The notes beneath the pieces were generated by a model. It was not told the DNA's origin and ran no database searches. It saw only the letters and a list, made by a program, of their open reading frames with translations. Source: a virus. Taken from it: 22,407 nt of DNA. The stretch lies in IMG/VR virus record IMGVR_UViG_3300047476_001503, positions 1-22,407 of that record, one strand, 5' to 3'. Below, in pieces: positions 8,204 to 15,198 of this stretch. Position numbers and translations under genes: made by a program. How positions within the stretch are numbered: the first letter of the stretch is position 1; the number at the start of each line of letters is the position of its first letter.

Positions 8204-8909
8204 TAGATTTATAATACTGTTCTACCCTATCCCACCAACGATTGCTCCACAGGTCGAAATCTTTTGGCTCTAGCACAAATTGTTGATAAACCGGGTCACC
8301 CCACTTGCCTGGCTCCACTTCTGGGGGCCTCACACACATTAAAATTACGCCCTTGCGTATATTTGTTCCGTGTACTTCGTTGTGAGCTAATGCATAGGCT
8401 GTTAATTGAAGATAGTAGTCTTCAATGTATTCTTCTTTTTTAGGTTTGTTTGACTGTTTAAAATCAAGAATACTTTCGTCGCCTTGATGCATACCTACAC
8501 AGTCTGTTGTGCCAGCATACAGCCCAGGAAAATAAAGAGGAACTTCACTACCCCAAACTTCGCTGATAGGCCCAAACCCTTCGTTAATAACCTTTTTGGC
8601 CATTAACAAACTTTGTTGTGCATAAGGATTGCTTACGCTTTCTTTTAGTGCTTCTCCCTTGATATAATTTTCAAGGTAGGTATGCATACGAGTACCGCGG
8701 CTAGCGGCTTCAGTGGTAATTTCTTGTGCTTGTTTTTCGCCGACTCTTCGTTTCCAATTTGCCAGTGCAATGCGGCTTTCGGCAGGTTTAGTAGCGTCTA
8801 GTATGGTTGTAACACTGGCAACACGATCACCAGCTGGTGTTACATAGTGTCTTTTACCGTTAACTACTTCTCTATTGATTGGATGGTATTTGTATTTTTC
8901 GATTAGCAT
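8199..8909 (-). CDS. PD-(D/E)XK exonuclease, RecB/Cas4-like
   Basis: This 236-residue nuclease of the PD-(D/E)XK fold shows His76 in RGTRMHTYLENY, Asp136 in YAGTTDCVG, then Asp149-Phe-Lys151 in ILDFKQSN. The helical QLTAYA motif with Gln168 is typical of RecB-type nucleases. Such proteins are usual in T4-like aquatic phages and probably act in DNA degradation, recombination or end processing during replication. The gene stands between virion genes and has a possible promoter of its own. The last codons overlap a late-promoter-like octamer that precedes the tail spike gene. No iron-sulphur cysteine cluster is present. Confidence 0.88.
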   Translation of the reverse strand: MLIEKYKYHPINREVVNGKRHYVTPAGDRVASVTTILDATKPAESRIALANWKRRVGEKQAQEITTEAASRGTRMHTYLENYIKGEALKESVSNPYAQQSLLMAKKVINEGFGPISEVWGSEVPLYFPGLYAGTTDCVGMHQGDESILDFKQSNKPKKEEYIEDYYLQLTAYALAHNEVHGTNIRKGVILMCVRPPEVEPGKWGDPVYQQFVLEPKDFDLWSNRWWDRVEQYYKSK

Positions 8910-8916
8910 AAAATTT

Positions 8917-8942
8917 ATTATAGAGTATGCATGTTAACATAC
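8917..8942 (-). promoter_or_regulatory. Possible promoter and dyad before nuclease gene
   Basis: In the 61-base gap before the nuclease gene the minus strand has TATAAT, seven bases before its ATG, and no Shine-Dalgarno sequence. Just upstream is the perfect palindrome ATGTTAACAT (8931-8940), placed where a -35 box or operator would be. No good -35 box is seen. Confidence 0.35.
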
Positions 8943-8970
8943 TTAACTAAAATATGCAACCGATGTATTA

Positions 8971-9399
8971 TTAATTACGCTTGGAAGCGGCTCTCTTGGC
9001 CATCTTGCCTACTGTTTTTTCTGGACCGCTGTCCGGTGAACCGTTGCTGCCAATATCTGAGTCACCAGAGTCGGAACGGTTAATATCTAAGTCCGGGTCG
9101 TCAAACGGAGTACTCGCAGGTTTAAGGAATACTGTCTTGACTCCTGACTCGTCGTCTTTAACACTGGCAATTAAATTTTTAACGGTTTGACTCTTGTCGT
9201 ATATCGACTTTAATGAGTCAACATTAAACATCTCAGAGCCGGGCATGTTTCTAACCATAGTGACTAGAGCCCGTAGACTAACTTTGGGCTCCTCACCGGT
9301 ATCCTGAAAACGATTCCTAATGGTTTCTAACCCATTGATCAAATTATTTTCGGAAAAATTAGTATCCCGGTCTTCTAAGATAAACTCTCTTGCTCGCAT
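8971..9399 (-). CDS. Candidate capsid-targeted small protein
   Basis: This 142-residue protein begins MRAREFILE-D, similar to the T4 capsid-targeting peptide with its (I/L)xE processing point, though Asp after the cut is not the usual Ala or Gly. Residues 20-90 look helical. Residues 95-127 are a Ser/Gly/Asp-rich acidic linker, and the end is short and basic (KMAKRAASKRN), suited to binding DNA. No enzyme motif is present. Its start is coupled to the upstream core-like gene (TAATG). Taken together it could be an internal head protein delivered with the DNA, but this rests on the N-terminus, composition and position. Confidence 0.68.
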   Translation of the reverse strand: MRAREFILEDRDTNFSENNLINGLETIRNRFQDTGEEPKVSLRALVTMVRNMPGSEMFNVDSLKSIYDKSQTVKNLIASVKDDESGVKTVFLKPASTPFDDPDLDINRSDSGDSDIGSNGSPDSGPEKTVGKMAKRAASKRN

Positions 9400-10073
9400 T
9401 AACGCTTTTCTCTACCAACAGGCTCTGTACCACCGGCGGCTGCATCAGTGGCAGCAAAAGAATCTAGCTCTGCGTCAAGGTCTGACTCAGGACCAGCTGC
9501 TGGGCCGCCTGGTAACGGCATTTCGCCTGGCATACCCATTCCGCCAGCAACTTCCTCACCGGCTAGCTGACGAGCACTGTTATCAGCAGTTTCGCGAGCC
9601 TGGCCTAGTGTACTGGCTAGATCAGTTAATAACTGACCCATAGAGCTCTTAAACTGATCGGCGTTCTGTGGGCCCATTTGATCACGGATTGTGTCAATCA
9701 GTGCAGGTAGTTGTTCTACTTGCATTTTGCTGACTTTTTCAACCATGTCTTGTAGGCTGTCAACCATGTCTTTGGCAGCAAGGATAGCTTCGCTCTTACC
9801 TAGTTCGCCTTCCATTAGTTGACGGTTTTCTTTTAGCCACTTGTTTAGACTTTCACGAACCATAAGCAATTCCATATACTTAGGATTCATTTCAGCCTTA
9901 TGGCCGCCGTAGCTATGACGGATTCGGTTTAAATTCTCGCTGATAGTATTGCTTAGGTGTAATGCTTTTCCGTAGCTAAGACGACCGAAGTCGATCTTAA
10001 ATCCAAAGCGAGAGTTCATAAGAGTGTTCATCTTCTGCGAAGAGATCACTGGGTTAATATCTTTAAGGTTCAT
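9399..10073 (-). CDS. Coiled-coil protein, possible prohead core component
   Basis: In this 224-residue protein, residues 60-165 are strongly helical and coiled-coil-like (MVDSLQDMVEKVSKMQVEQL). The last 55 are a flexible Gly/Pro/Ala/Asp-rich tail (GGMGMPGEMPLPGGP). Residues 86-89 read LME-G, matching the Leu/Ile-x-Glu pattern cut by T4-type prohead proteases. High helix content, acidity, a disordered tail and a possible processing site are typical of scaffold or core proteins, hence the tentative call. The ribosome binding site is AGGAA before ATG. The stop overlaps the next start (TAATG), and that neighbour has a capsid-targeting-like N-terminus, which supports a link to the head. Confidence 0.65.
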   Translation of the reverse strand: MNLKDINPVISSQKMNTLMNSRFGFKIDFGRLSYGKALHLSNTISENLNRIRHSYGGHKAEMNPKYMELLMVRESLNKWLKENRQLMEGELGKSEAILAAKDMVDSLQDMVEKVSKMQVEQLPALIDTIRDQMGPQNADQFKSSMGQLLTDLASTLGQARETADNSARQLAGEEVAGGMGMPGEMPLPGGPAAGPESDLDAELDSFAATDAAAGGTEPVGREKR

Positions 10074-10085
10074 AGTTAGTAATTC

Positions 10086-10601
10086 CTAGAATTTAATATA
10101 TTTAGCCGATCTTAAAGTTTTCTCTAGTAGATTCTTTGAGAAAGTTAACCGTAACGATGCTTCTTCAAATCTTACTAAAAATAAATCAATTTTGTGCGTG
10201 TTCTTTTTCTTTTTTGCTTCGTCAAACCTATAACGATACTGCTCAGTTTTAACTGTTAATCTACCAACTTCATCGTCCTCTTTAAGTACCCTGTCGGCAA
10301 ATTTAAACGATCCAATTTGATAGTAAAAAGCATAGCAAATAGCCGATAGCTTACTAGTAAAAATATGTTCGTCGTTGCTGTAACGATGTGATATTTTCCA
10401 CCATCTGTGATTATGCTGATTGATAAAATAATTACCAACTATATAGCCACGATTTAAACGCATAATTACCGGCTTTCTGTCTAGTATTGAGCGAGCTATA
10501 ATATTATCTAACTCTTTACTGGTCCACTCTTTAAGATAGGTAACTGCTTGATTGACCAACTGTTCAACTGTTGGTATGTTTGTAGAATTCGATTTGTCCA
10601 T
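10086..10601 (-). CDS. Basic protein of unknown function
   Basis: This 171-residue protein is lysine- and arginine-rich, with aromatic stretches (RGYIVGNYFINQHNHRWWKI and AICYAFYYQIG) and a charged helical C-terminal half. There is no signal peptide, membrane helix or recognised motif. It overlaps the preceding small gene by 38 bases and is followed after 12 bases by the core-like protein gene. It may be a conserved aquatic-phage protein; I cannot name it. Confidence 0.68.
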   Translation of the reverse strand: MDKSNSTNIPTVEQLVNQAVTYLKEWTSKELDNIIARSILDRKPVIMRLNRGYIVGNYFINQHNHRWWKISHRYSNDEHIFTSKLSAICYAFYYQIGSFKFADRVLKEDDEVGRLTVKTEQYRYRFDEAKKKKNTHKIDLFLVRFEEASLRLTFSKNLLEKTLRSAKYIKF

Positions 10602-10776
10602 TGTTATTTTTTCTAATTAGTGCACCCTTATTAACCAGTTGATTAGCTAGATGTTGTTCCCTGTCAGATAACTTTTGCTTAGGTATCGATTGATCCTCTA
10701 CAAATTTATTTAGAACATCTGCCTCCTCATTGCTAATGGGCATTTGTAGATTATTGATTAGCTCGACTATTTTCAT
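10564..10776 (-). CDS. Small protein of unknown function
   Basis: This 70-residue protein is probably helical (MKIVELINNLQMPISNEEADVLNKF) and ends in a segment (LVNKGALIRKNNNGQIEFYK) that looks like the beta-hairpin end of a winged helix. This is only a visual impression. The ATG overlaps the previous stop and the reading frame overlaps the next gene by 38 bases, so it sits inside a tightly coupled group. Confidence 0.6.
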   Translation of the reverse strand: MKIVELINNLQMPISNEEADVLNKFVEDQSIPKQKLSDREQHLANQLVNKGALIRKNNNGQIEFYKHTNS

Positions 10777-11054
10777 ACTTTGTTGAATAGAGTGACTATT
10801 AGTGTTATCATGCCAGCGGCTAATACGCTAAAAACAGTTGTACCAATGGCAATTAACTGTTTATTTGATTTGCTATCTGTACCAGCAATTGCTTCTCTAA
10901 TAAAAAGAATATGCTGTTCCATGGCCTTTACTTCGTCTCCTAGATTATCTAACTTTATTTGAAGTGCATTATATCTCTCAGCTAGAGTTGCATACCTTTC
11001 GGCACAAAGTTCTACATGAGCCTCGAGGCTTTTCTTTTCAATTTCGGTAGACAT
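10773..11054 (-). CDS. Coiled-coil protein with one C-terminal membrane segment
   Basis: I place the start at the ATG at 11052-11054, which has AAAGGA ten bases upstream, rather than at a TTG seven codons earlier. This gives 93 residues. Residues 5-50 are heptad-like (LEAHVELCAERYATLAERYNAL and on) and should form a coiled coil. Residues 66-90 are a clear transmembrane helix (LIAIGTTVFSVLAAGMITLIVTLF), followed by NKV. The layout resembles XhlA-type haemolysin or holin-associated proteins, so a role in lysis or at the membrane is possible. The stop overlaps the next ATG (ATGA). Confidence 0.72.
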   Translation of the reverse strand: MSTEIEKKSLEAHVELCAERYATLAERYNALQIKLDNLGDEVKAMEQHILFIREAIAGTDSKSNKQLIAIGTTVFSVLAAGMITLIVTLFNKV

Positions 11055-11092
11055 TCCTAAATCCTTTTCTGTCAATATATTATTTAATCCGT

Positions 11093-11521
11093 TTAAAAAG
11101 AAACACGGAAATACAAATTTTTTAATATACCTTGTGTGTAAAAAACAGGATCAGGAAATCCTGCTGTTTCGTTTAGACCTGTTATGATAGGAATTTCATT
11201 AAAGTCCTGTCGTAAAAATTTTAAAGGATCTTCAGGAGGACCAAAAACATCACTGTGTTCAACAAAAAACATAAATTTCCAACACTGCTGACTATCTCGA
11301 TAAAAGCTACCAAATTCATGTGCAGCCGTTGACACTAGCCTAGGACTTTTTGCGCTGATTAAATCTACCGGCTGCGCTCTCAGTCCGATTACTTGCAGTA
11401 CTGTTTCCCAGTTTCGTTGCTGGTTTCTTTCAGTCTGCAGATCTTTTTTAATTCTTCTAACGCCGGTGTCAGTGATATCAACTAGTGTGTACCCTGAAAA
11501 CCATGTTCCTGGTCTCATCAT
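11093..11521 (-). CDS. Conserved-looking phage protein of unknown function
   Basis: This 142-residue soluble protein starts with two consecutive Met codons (MMRPGTWFSGYTLVDITDTG). It contains the segment ERNQQRNWETVLQVIGLRAQP and a tryptophan- and phenylalanine-rich middle (QCWKFMFFVEHSDVFG). I recognise the style of sequence from T4-like aquatic phages but cannot assign a function. A TATAAATA box and an intrinsic terminator lie directly upstream, so it begins a new late transcription unit. Products downstream include other unassigned small proteins. Confidence 0.7.
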   Translation of the reverse strand: MMRPGTWFSGYTLVDITDTGVRRIKKDLQTERNQQRNWETVLQVIGLRAQPVDLISAKSPRLVSTAAHEFGSFYRDSQQCWKFMFFVEHSDVFGPPEDPLKFLRQDFNEIPIITGLNETAGFPDPVFYTQGILKNLYFRVSF

Positions 11522-11523
11522 GA

Positions 11524-11531
11524 TATTTATA
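11524..11531 (-). promoter_or_regulatory. T4-type late promoter, TATAAATA
   Basis: This is an exact minus-strand TATAAATA between the terminator and the next gene, ending only two bases before the first of two in-frame ATGs. If used, transcription would begin at or very near the start codon, giving a leaderless message. No Shine-Dalgarno sequence is seen. Confidence 0.5.
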
Positions 11532-11550
11532 GACTGGTTTTACGGTCATA

Positions 11551-11580
11551 AAAAAAGCCCCAGAAAACTGAGGCTTTTTG
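11551..11580 (-). terminator. Intrinsic (Rho-independent) terminator
   Basis: The inverted repeat AAAGCCCCAG-AAAA-CTGAGGCTTT has one mismatch in an 11-12 bp stem and a four-base loop. On the minus strand it ends in a run of seven T. It begins 16 bases after the stop of the 95-residue protein gene. The flanking A and T runs would let it work in both directions. Confidence 0.85.
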
Positions 11581-11595
11581 TCTGTTAAAGACTGA

Positions 11596-11883
11596 TTACT
11601 TAACAGTAAACATTTCAACAACAGCGGCTGTAACACCAGTCTGGCTAGCAAAGTTGGAACCAGCAGTAATGCCAGGACCTTCGATTAGCATGTAAACTAC
11701 ATCAGTAACACCAGCTTCGAAAGTAGTGATACCAGTGATGCTATTTGTTAGTTGAATGTTCTGAACAACAGCATCGATCTCAGCTTGAGTGATGTTTGTC
11801 TTGCTGAAGCTAGCTAGTTGTGCGGTACGACCAAAAGCACCAAAACCTTCTGTCTTACCATTAACTCTTGTAAATACGGCCAT
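11596..11883 (-). CDS. Small probable virion protein in its own late unit
   Basis: This 95-residue protein is rich in Thr, Val, Ala and Gly, with only moderate charge, and has no motif I can name. It has a dedicated late promoter (11928-11935), a strong ribosome binding site (AAAAGGAAA before ATG) and an intrinsic terminator right after its stop. That arrangement suits a protein needed in many copies late in infection, such as a small head or tail structural protein or a decoration protein. This is inference from gene layout only. Confidence 0.72.
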   Translation of the reverse strand: MAVFTRVNGKTEGFGAFGRTAQLASFSKTNITQAEIDAVVQNIQLTNSITGITTFEAGVTDVVYMLIEGPGITAGSNFASQTGVTAAVVEMFTVK

Positions 11884-11927
11884 GATAATTTCCTTTTCTT
11901 AATTATTAACGCTTTCGCGTATGTAAT

Positions 11928-11935
11928 TATTTATC
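11928..11935 (-). promoter_or_regulatory. T4-type late promoter, GATAAATA
   Basis: The minus strand reads GATAAATA, 44 bases upstream of the ATG at 11883. The leader that would follow contains AAAAGGAAA as a ribosome binding site. Together with the terminator after the gene it defines a one-gene late unit. Confidence 0.7.
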
Positions 11936-11948
11936 AAATTGAAAAAAA

Positions 11949-13040
11949 TTAGCGTTCTTTTGAGAAATGTGCTACACCGAAGTTTGGATTAATTAGTTTA
12001 ATTAGTCCGTAGCTTGTTGGAAACACTATGCCCTCTCCGCCGAGGCCTGCTGTTGTAGTTTGTTTAAAACCCTGTATTTGACCTTCGTAGGCATTAACAA
12101 TAGCAACCTTGGTCTTGAATATTGCATTCCATATGCTGTAAAGTGCATCAAGCCCTGCTTTATTTTTAGATATGTAGCCAGATTCTTCGTCGTCGCCTAT
12201 TAGGTTACGAAACTGTTTAGGGTTTGCATTTGTTCTCAGCCATTGATTAATAGTATCTTTAGTTTGCTGTGTTCTTACTTGATTTAGATATTTGCCAATT
12301 AATCCTCGGGCAACATTGTCTAGTCCTGCTAAAAATGCATCGCTTTGTTTTCCGTAAGTACTGATCACAGATTCTGTATCTCTGACCATCTTTAACAGAT
12401 TAGAAGCAGTAGCAGATGGCAAACTAAAACTTTGATCTACATTGGGAGGAATAACTGCTACATTGCTAACATTCTTTAGCCCAGTTTCTCCGTTCCAAGG
12501 GCGACCATCGAACTCGTGCACAACTATCAGTGCAACCTTGTTTGACATTAGTTTGCCTAGGTAACTGTTAGTAGCCACACTATAGGTTACTGTAGTGGGA
12601 CTAAACACAAAATTTGAACCAGTAGGTTTTAGCCCTGCTGAATCAACCATCATCAGGTCGCCTTTAAAGATTCCGGTAGTATTTCCTACACTTTTGGCTA
12701 GGCCTGGCCATATAGCGTCAATTTTAGCGTATAGGTCTGCGCGGTCTGCGCCACGGCCAGCATCGTAATCCCGCCAGCCTTGAGGACTAGTAGGGTACAC
12801 ACCCTTGGCAGGCATGTACTTGTCAGTCATAAAGAACTGACCGTCTTTATTACGCCCAAAGTAAAGAGCTATACCACCGTCCCATTTAATTGTGCCTAGT
12901 TCAGGTTTTTGTACAATTTCCTCTAAGGCTAGCGCATAGCGCATGGCCTTATCTGATCCTTGAAGGATAGCATCTTCTGGGTGCGGTATTCTAGGACCAT
13001 CGCCTATTGCTTCGGCCAAATAATCTGAAAATTTTTTCAT
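11949..13040 (-). CDS. Candidate capsid-targeted ligase-like (KxDG) adenylyltransferase
   Basis: The 363-residue protein starts MKKFSDYLAE-A, nearly position for position like the T4 internal-protein targeting peptide MKTYQEFIAE-A. The rest shows the motif order of ATP-dependent nucleic acid ligases: motif I Lys52-Trp-Asp-Gly55 in IKWDGGIALYFGR, a motif III-like FKGDLMMVD near 125-133, a IIIa-like strand ALIVVHEFDG (170-179), motif IV GEGIVF at 335-340 and motif V with Lys348 in LIKLI. It ends about 15 residues later, so the usual C-terminal OB domain and motif VI are missing. Its ATG overlaps the stop of the polymerase-X-like gene. DNA or RNA nick sealing is likely from the motifs but unproven. 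It could instead only adenylate a substrate. Confidence 0.68.
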   Translation of the reverse strand: MKKFSDYLAEAIGDGPRIPHPEDAILQGSDKAMRYALALEEIVQKPELGTIKWDGGIALYFGRNKDGQFFMTDKYMPAKGVYPTSPQGWRDYDAGRGADRADLYAKIDAIWPGLAKSVGNTTGIFKGDLMMVDSAGLKPTGSNFVFSPTTVTYSVATNSYLGKLMSNKVALIVVHEFDGRPWNGETGLKNVSNVAVIPPNVDQSFSLPSATASNLLKMVRDTESVISTYGKQSDAFLAGLDNVARGLIGKYLNQVRTQQTKDTINQWLRTNANPKQFRNLIGDDEESGYISKNKAGLDALYSIWNAIFKTKVAIVNAYEGQIQGFKQTTTAGLGGEGIVFPTSYGLIKLINPNFGVAHFSKER

Positions 13041-14920
13041 CCTAGCACATCACTCATTTGTCTGAACCAAGCGGCTGTTCCAGGTTGTACAGTTTCAGGT
13101 AATCTCATTAAACCCTTAGAAGCATCTTGCCTTGCTTGTGCTAATTTTCCTTCCCTATCGGGATCATTTTCTAGTGCTTTTAGAGCCGATTTGACACTAT
13201 TTAGGTCGTCTTCCTTGGCTTTAGGACCTAGTAGTATCTTGGCCACTTGTTTTCTTGTACGGCCAACAACTTCGTTATTATCTCTACGCAATAACTTTGC
13301 GCCAAATGCATCGAACTTTAGTCCTAGATGTTTAGCAATACTACTGATCAACATGAATAACTCACTGCCTTTAAATTCAGGATCGTCGTACATGCCCCTG
13401 AGGCCATGCTGATGCCAGGGCGCAACCAAGCCGGCTTCGTGTATAACCATAACATCAACTTGAGCTGTTTTTTTCTGGCCGGTTCCGGATTCTGCATATA
13501 TTATACCGATGCTGACATTACGACCGTTAACATTAGCCTCAACACCTTTTTTACTAAAATAATCTTTTAGTTTAAGTTTGGCATCTTTAACAGGATCCTT
13601 GGATTCATGTGTGTTAAAGAAATTAACAACATCTTCTGCTTCAACCATGACATCAATGTCGCCGGACTCTACTTTGTAACCGGCAGAGCCAATATCTGTT
13701 TGTATTCTTTTAACTAGTTCTGCAGGTAATAATTCTTTTGCTTGATTAACTACCGTTGCAACATCTTCTTTTTTTACAGGAGTTGATGTTGGAATAGCAT
13801 TACCACCTTCACGAATTACTCGACTTTCACGAAGGTCGTCGTCGGCAAATGGGTTCCAATTCTTTCTGCCTCGATTGATATCAATTACTTTATTATTGTT
13901 GCCTACATTGGCTCCGATAACATTTGATGGATCAATTATATCGTTCGCAGGATCATCGGGATCTTCAGCCTTACCTACCTTGGCTAGATCTTTTAATTCG
14001 TAATATCTCTTGTTTAGCTGTTTAACAAGATTAGGATCAATAATTTCAACGCCAGTAGTATCATCGTGCCATTGATTGTCATCAACTGTAAAACCATAGG
14101 CCTTGCCTCTAAGATCTACTTCAGCATCTCTCTTGGGTCTTCTAGAAGTAGGCTCGGGCTCAACTGGTTCGGCAACTACTTTTTCAACACCAGGTGTTGC
14201 AGCCTTGGGCGCTGCCGGCGACGACTGCTGTGCCTTAAGCATGTCAATAATTTTCTTATCGTCGGGATTGTTAGGATCTAATGTTTGGCCGCCTACTTTA
14301 ATAGGTTCATCGCCAACTGCTGGTTCAGCAGTTGGAGTATTGGTTCCTGCTTTTTGCTGATCGTAGTACTTCTTATTCAATAAGTTTATAGAATTAGCAT
14401 CTGCATATATATCACCAGTGCTTTTGTTATACCATTGTTGAGTTTCGGCGTCAAAAACAATAGGATTGCCGTTATAAAGAACTTCTGCATCCTTAGTTGG
14501 CAATGGATACCCAGTCGGCAAACTTGCTGCTCTAACCTGATTTGTACCTTGTCTACCAAAATATTCAGTCATCCTATCAAGAATGTACTTATTAGCGGTA
14601 GCCGCATCGTTTAATGATTTAAGTTGCGGAGCTGGTATGTTTGTAGGATTTCTTTTGTTGTATTTGTCTTTGTGTCTACGATCCATAAATTGGACCAATA
14701 ATTGAGACATTTGGTCCGGAGTCATCCCGGGCTGTCTTTTATACGCAGCAACTAAGGCATTCCATTCTTGGCCGGCTTCACTGGCCAATTCTTTATAATC
14801 CTGCAGGGCTTTTTGCTGCTGATTATAGGCTTTAACATTTTGTACAAGCCCGCTCATAGCAGACCCGGCTTTTTTAGCCCAGTCTAAAGGGCCTTCGTTA
14901 ATAATATCATTAACCTTCAT
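13037..14920 (-). CDS. Candidate capsid-targeted protein with family-X polymerase-like nucleotidyltransferase domain
   Basis: The 627-residue product begins MKVNDIINE-GP, which resembles a T4 capsid-targeting peptide cut by the prohead protease after Ile/Leu-x-Glu. Residues 10-360 are polar and low in complexity, with proline- and acid-rich linkers. At residues 363-372 come two more possible cleavage points (LRE-S and IRE-G). The C-terminal third carries the three carboxylates of a polymerase-beta fold: Asp421 and Asp423 in ESGDIDVMV (compare SSGDMDVLL in pol beta) and Asp489 in AQVDVMVI. Next come EFKGSELF and GLKFDAFG, like the FTGS and GLxLNEYG segments of polymerase X. No dRP-lyase or helix-hairpin-helix domain is evident. 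The stop overlaps the next start (ATGA). Polymerase activity is inferred; another nucleotidyltransfer reaction is possible. Confidence 0.72.
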   Translation of the reverse strand: MKVNDIINEGPLDWAKKAGSAMSGLVQNVKAYNQQQKALQDYKELASEAGQEWNALVAAYKRQPGMTPDQMSQLLVQFMDRRHKDKYNKRNPTNIPAPQLKSLNDAATANKYILDRMTEYFGRQGTNQVRAASLPTGYPLPTKDAEVLYNGNPIVFDAETQQWYNKSTGDIYADANSINLLNKKYYDQQKAGTNTPTAEPAVGDEPIKVGGQTLDPNNPDDKKIIDMLKAQQSSPAAPKAATPGVEKVVAEPVEPEPTSRRPKRDAEVDLRGKAYGFTVDDNQWHDDTTGVEIIDPNLVKQLNKRYYELKDLAKVGKAEDPDDPANDIIDPSNVIGANVGNNNKVIDINRGRKNWNPFADDDLRESRVIREGGNAIPTSTPVKKEDVATVVNQAKELLPAELVKRIQTDIGSAGYKVESGDIDVMVEAEDVVNFFNTHESKDPVKDAKLKLKDYFSKKGVEANVNGRNVSIGIIYAESGTGQKKTAQVDVMVIHEAGLVAPWHQHGLRGMYDDPEFKGSELFMLISSIAKHLGLKFDAFGAKLLRRDNNEVVGRTRKQVAKILLGPKAKEDDLNSVKSALKALENDPDREGKLAQARQDASKGLMRLPETVQPGTAAWFRQMSDVLG

Positions 14921-15158
14921 CGTTGAGCTTTCTTATGCCACGGGTAAATTTTGACGAATCACCGCTCCGTATGCTATTAAGAAGTCGTCGCTCAAGCTCA
15001 CCGGCTGTTTCGGTGTCGTAATTCTCTTTAATATAAGATAATAAATTAATAGCACTCTGTATTACATTGGTCGCGCGACTCTCCACAAAGTGTTTTTTAT
15101 CCCTTTGTGAAGCAATACTATCAAGCTCAGCTAAAAGACTTCTGGTTTTTTTCTGCAA
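14910..15158 (-). CDS. Small helical protein of unknown function
   Basis: This 82-residue, highly charged and probably all-helical protein carries no motif I recognise. The start is TTG at 15156-15158 with GGGGA seven bases upstream and a late promoter just before it; no ATG lies in frame nearby. It overlaps the next gene by 11 bases, so translation is likely coupled. Its position as first gene of the late unit with the polymerase-X-like and ligase-like genes suggests a late or virion-associated accessory role, but nothing in the sequence proves it. Confidence 0.6.
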   Translation of the reverse strand: MQKKTRSLLAELDSIASQRDKKHFVESRATNVIQSAINLLSYIKENYDTETAGELERRLLNSIRSGDSSKFTRGIRKLNDEG

Positions 15159-15178
15159 GAGTTGTCCCCGTGATCTAG

Positions 15179-15186
15179 TATTTATA
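15179..15186 (-). promoter_or_regulatory. T4-type late promoter, TATAAATA
   Basis: This is an exact minus-strand match to the T4 late -10 box, 20 bases before the TTG start of the next gene, and leaves room for a short leader with GGGGA. The box lies inside a dyad (AGTAT-AA-ATACT with CTAG flanks). It separates the helicase gene from three genes that look late and virion-bound. Confidence 0.7.
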
Positions 15187-15198
15187 CTCTAGTATAAT

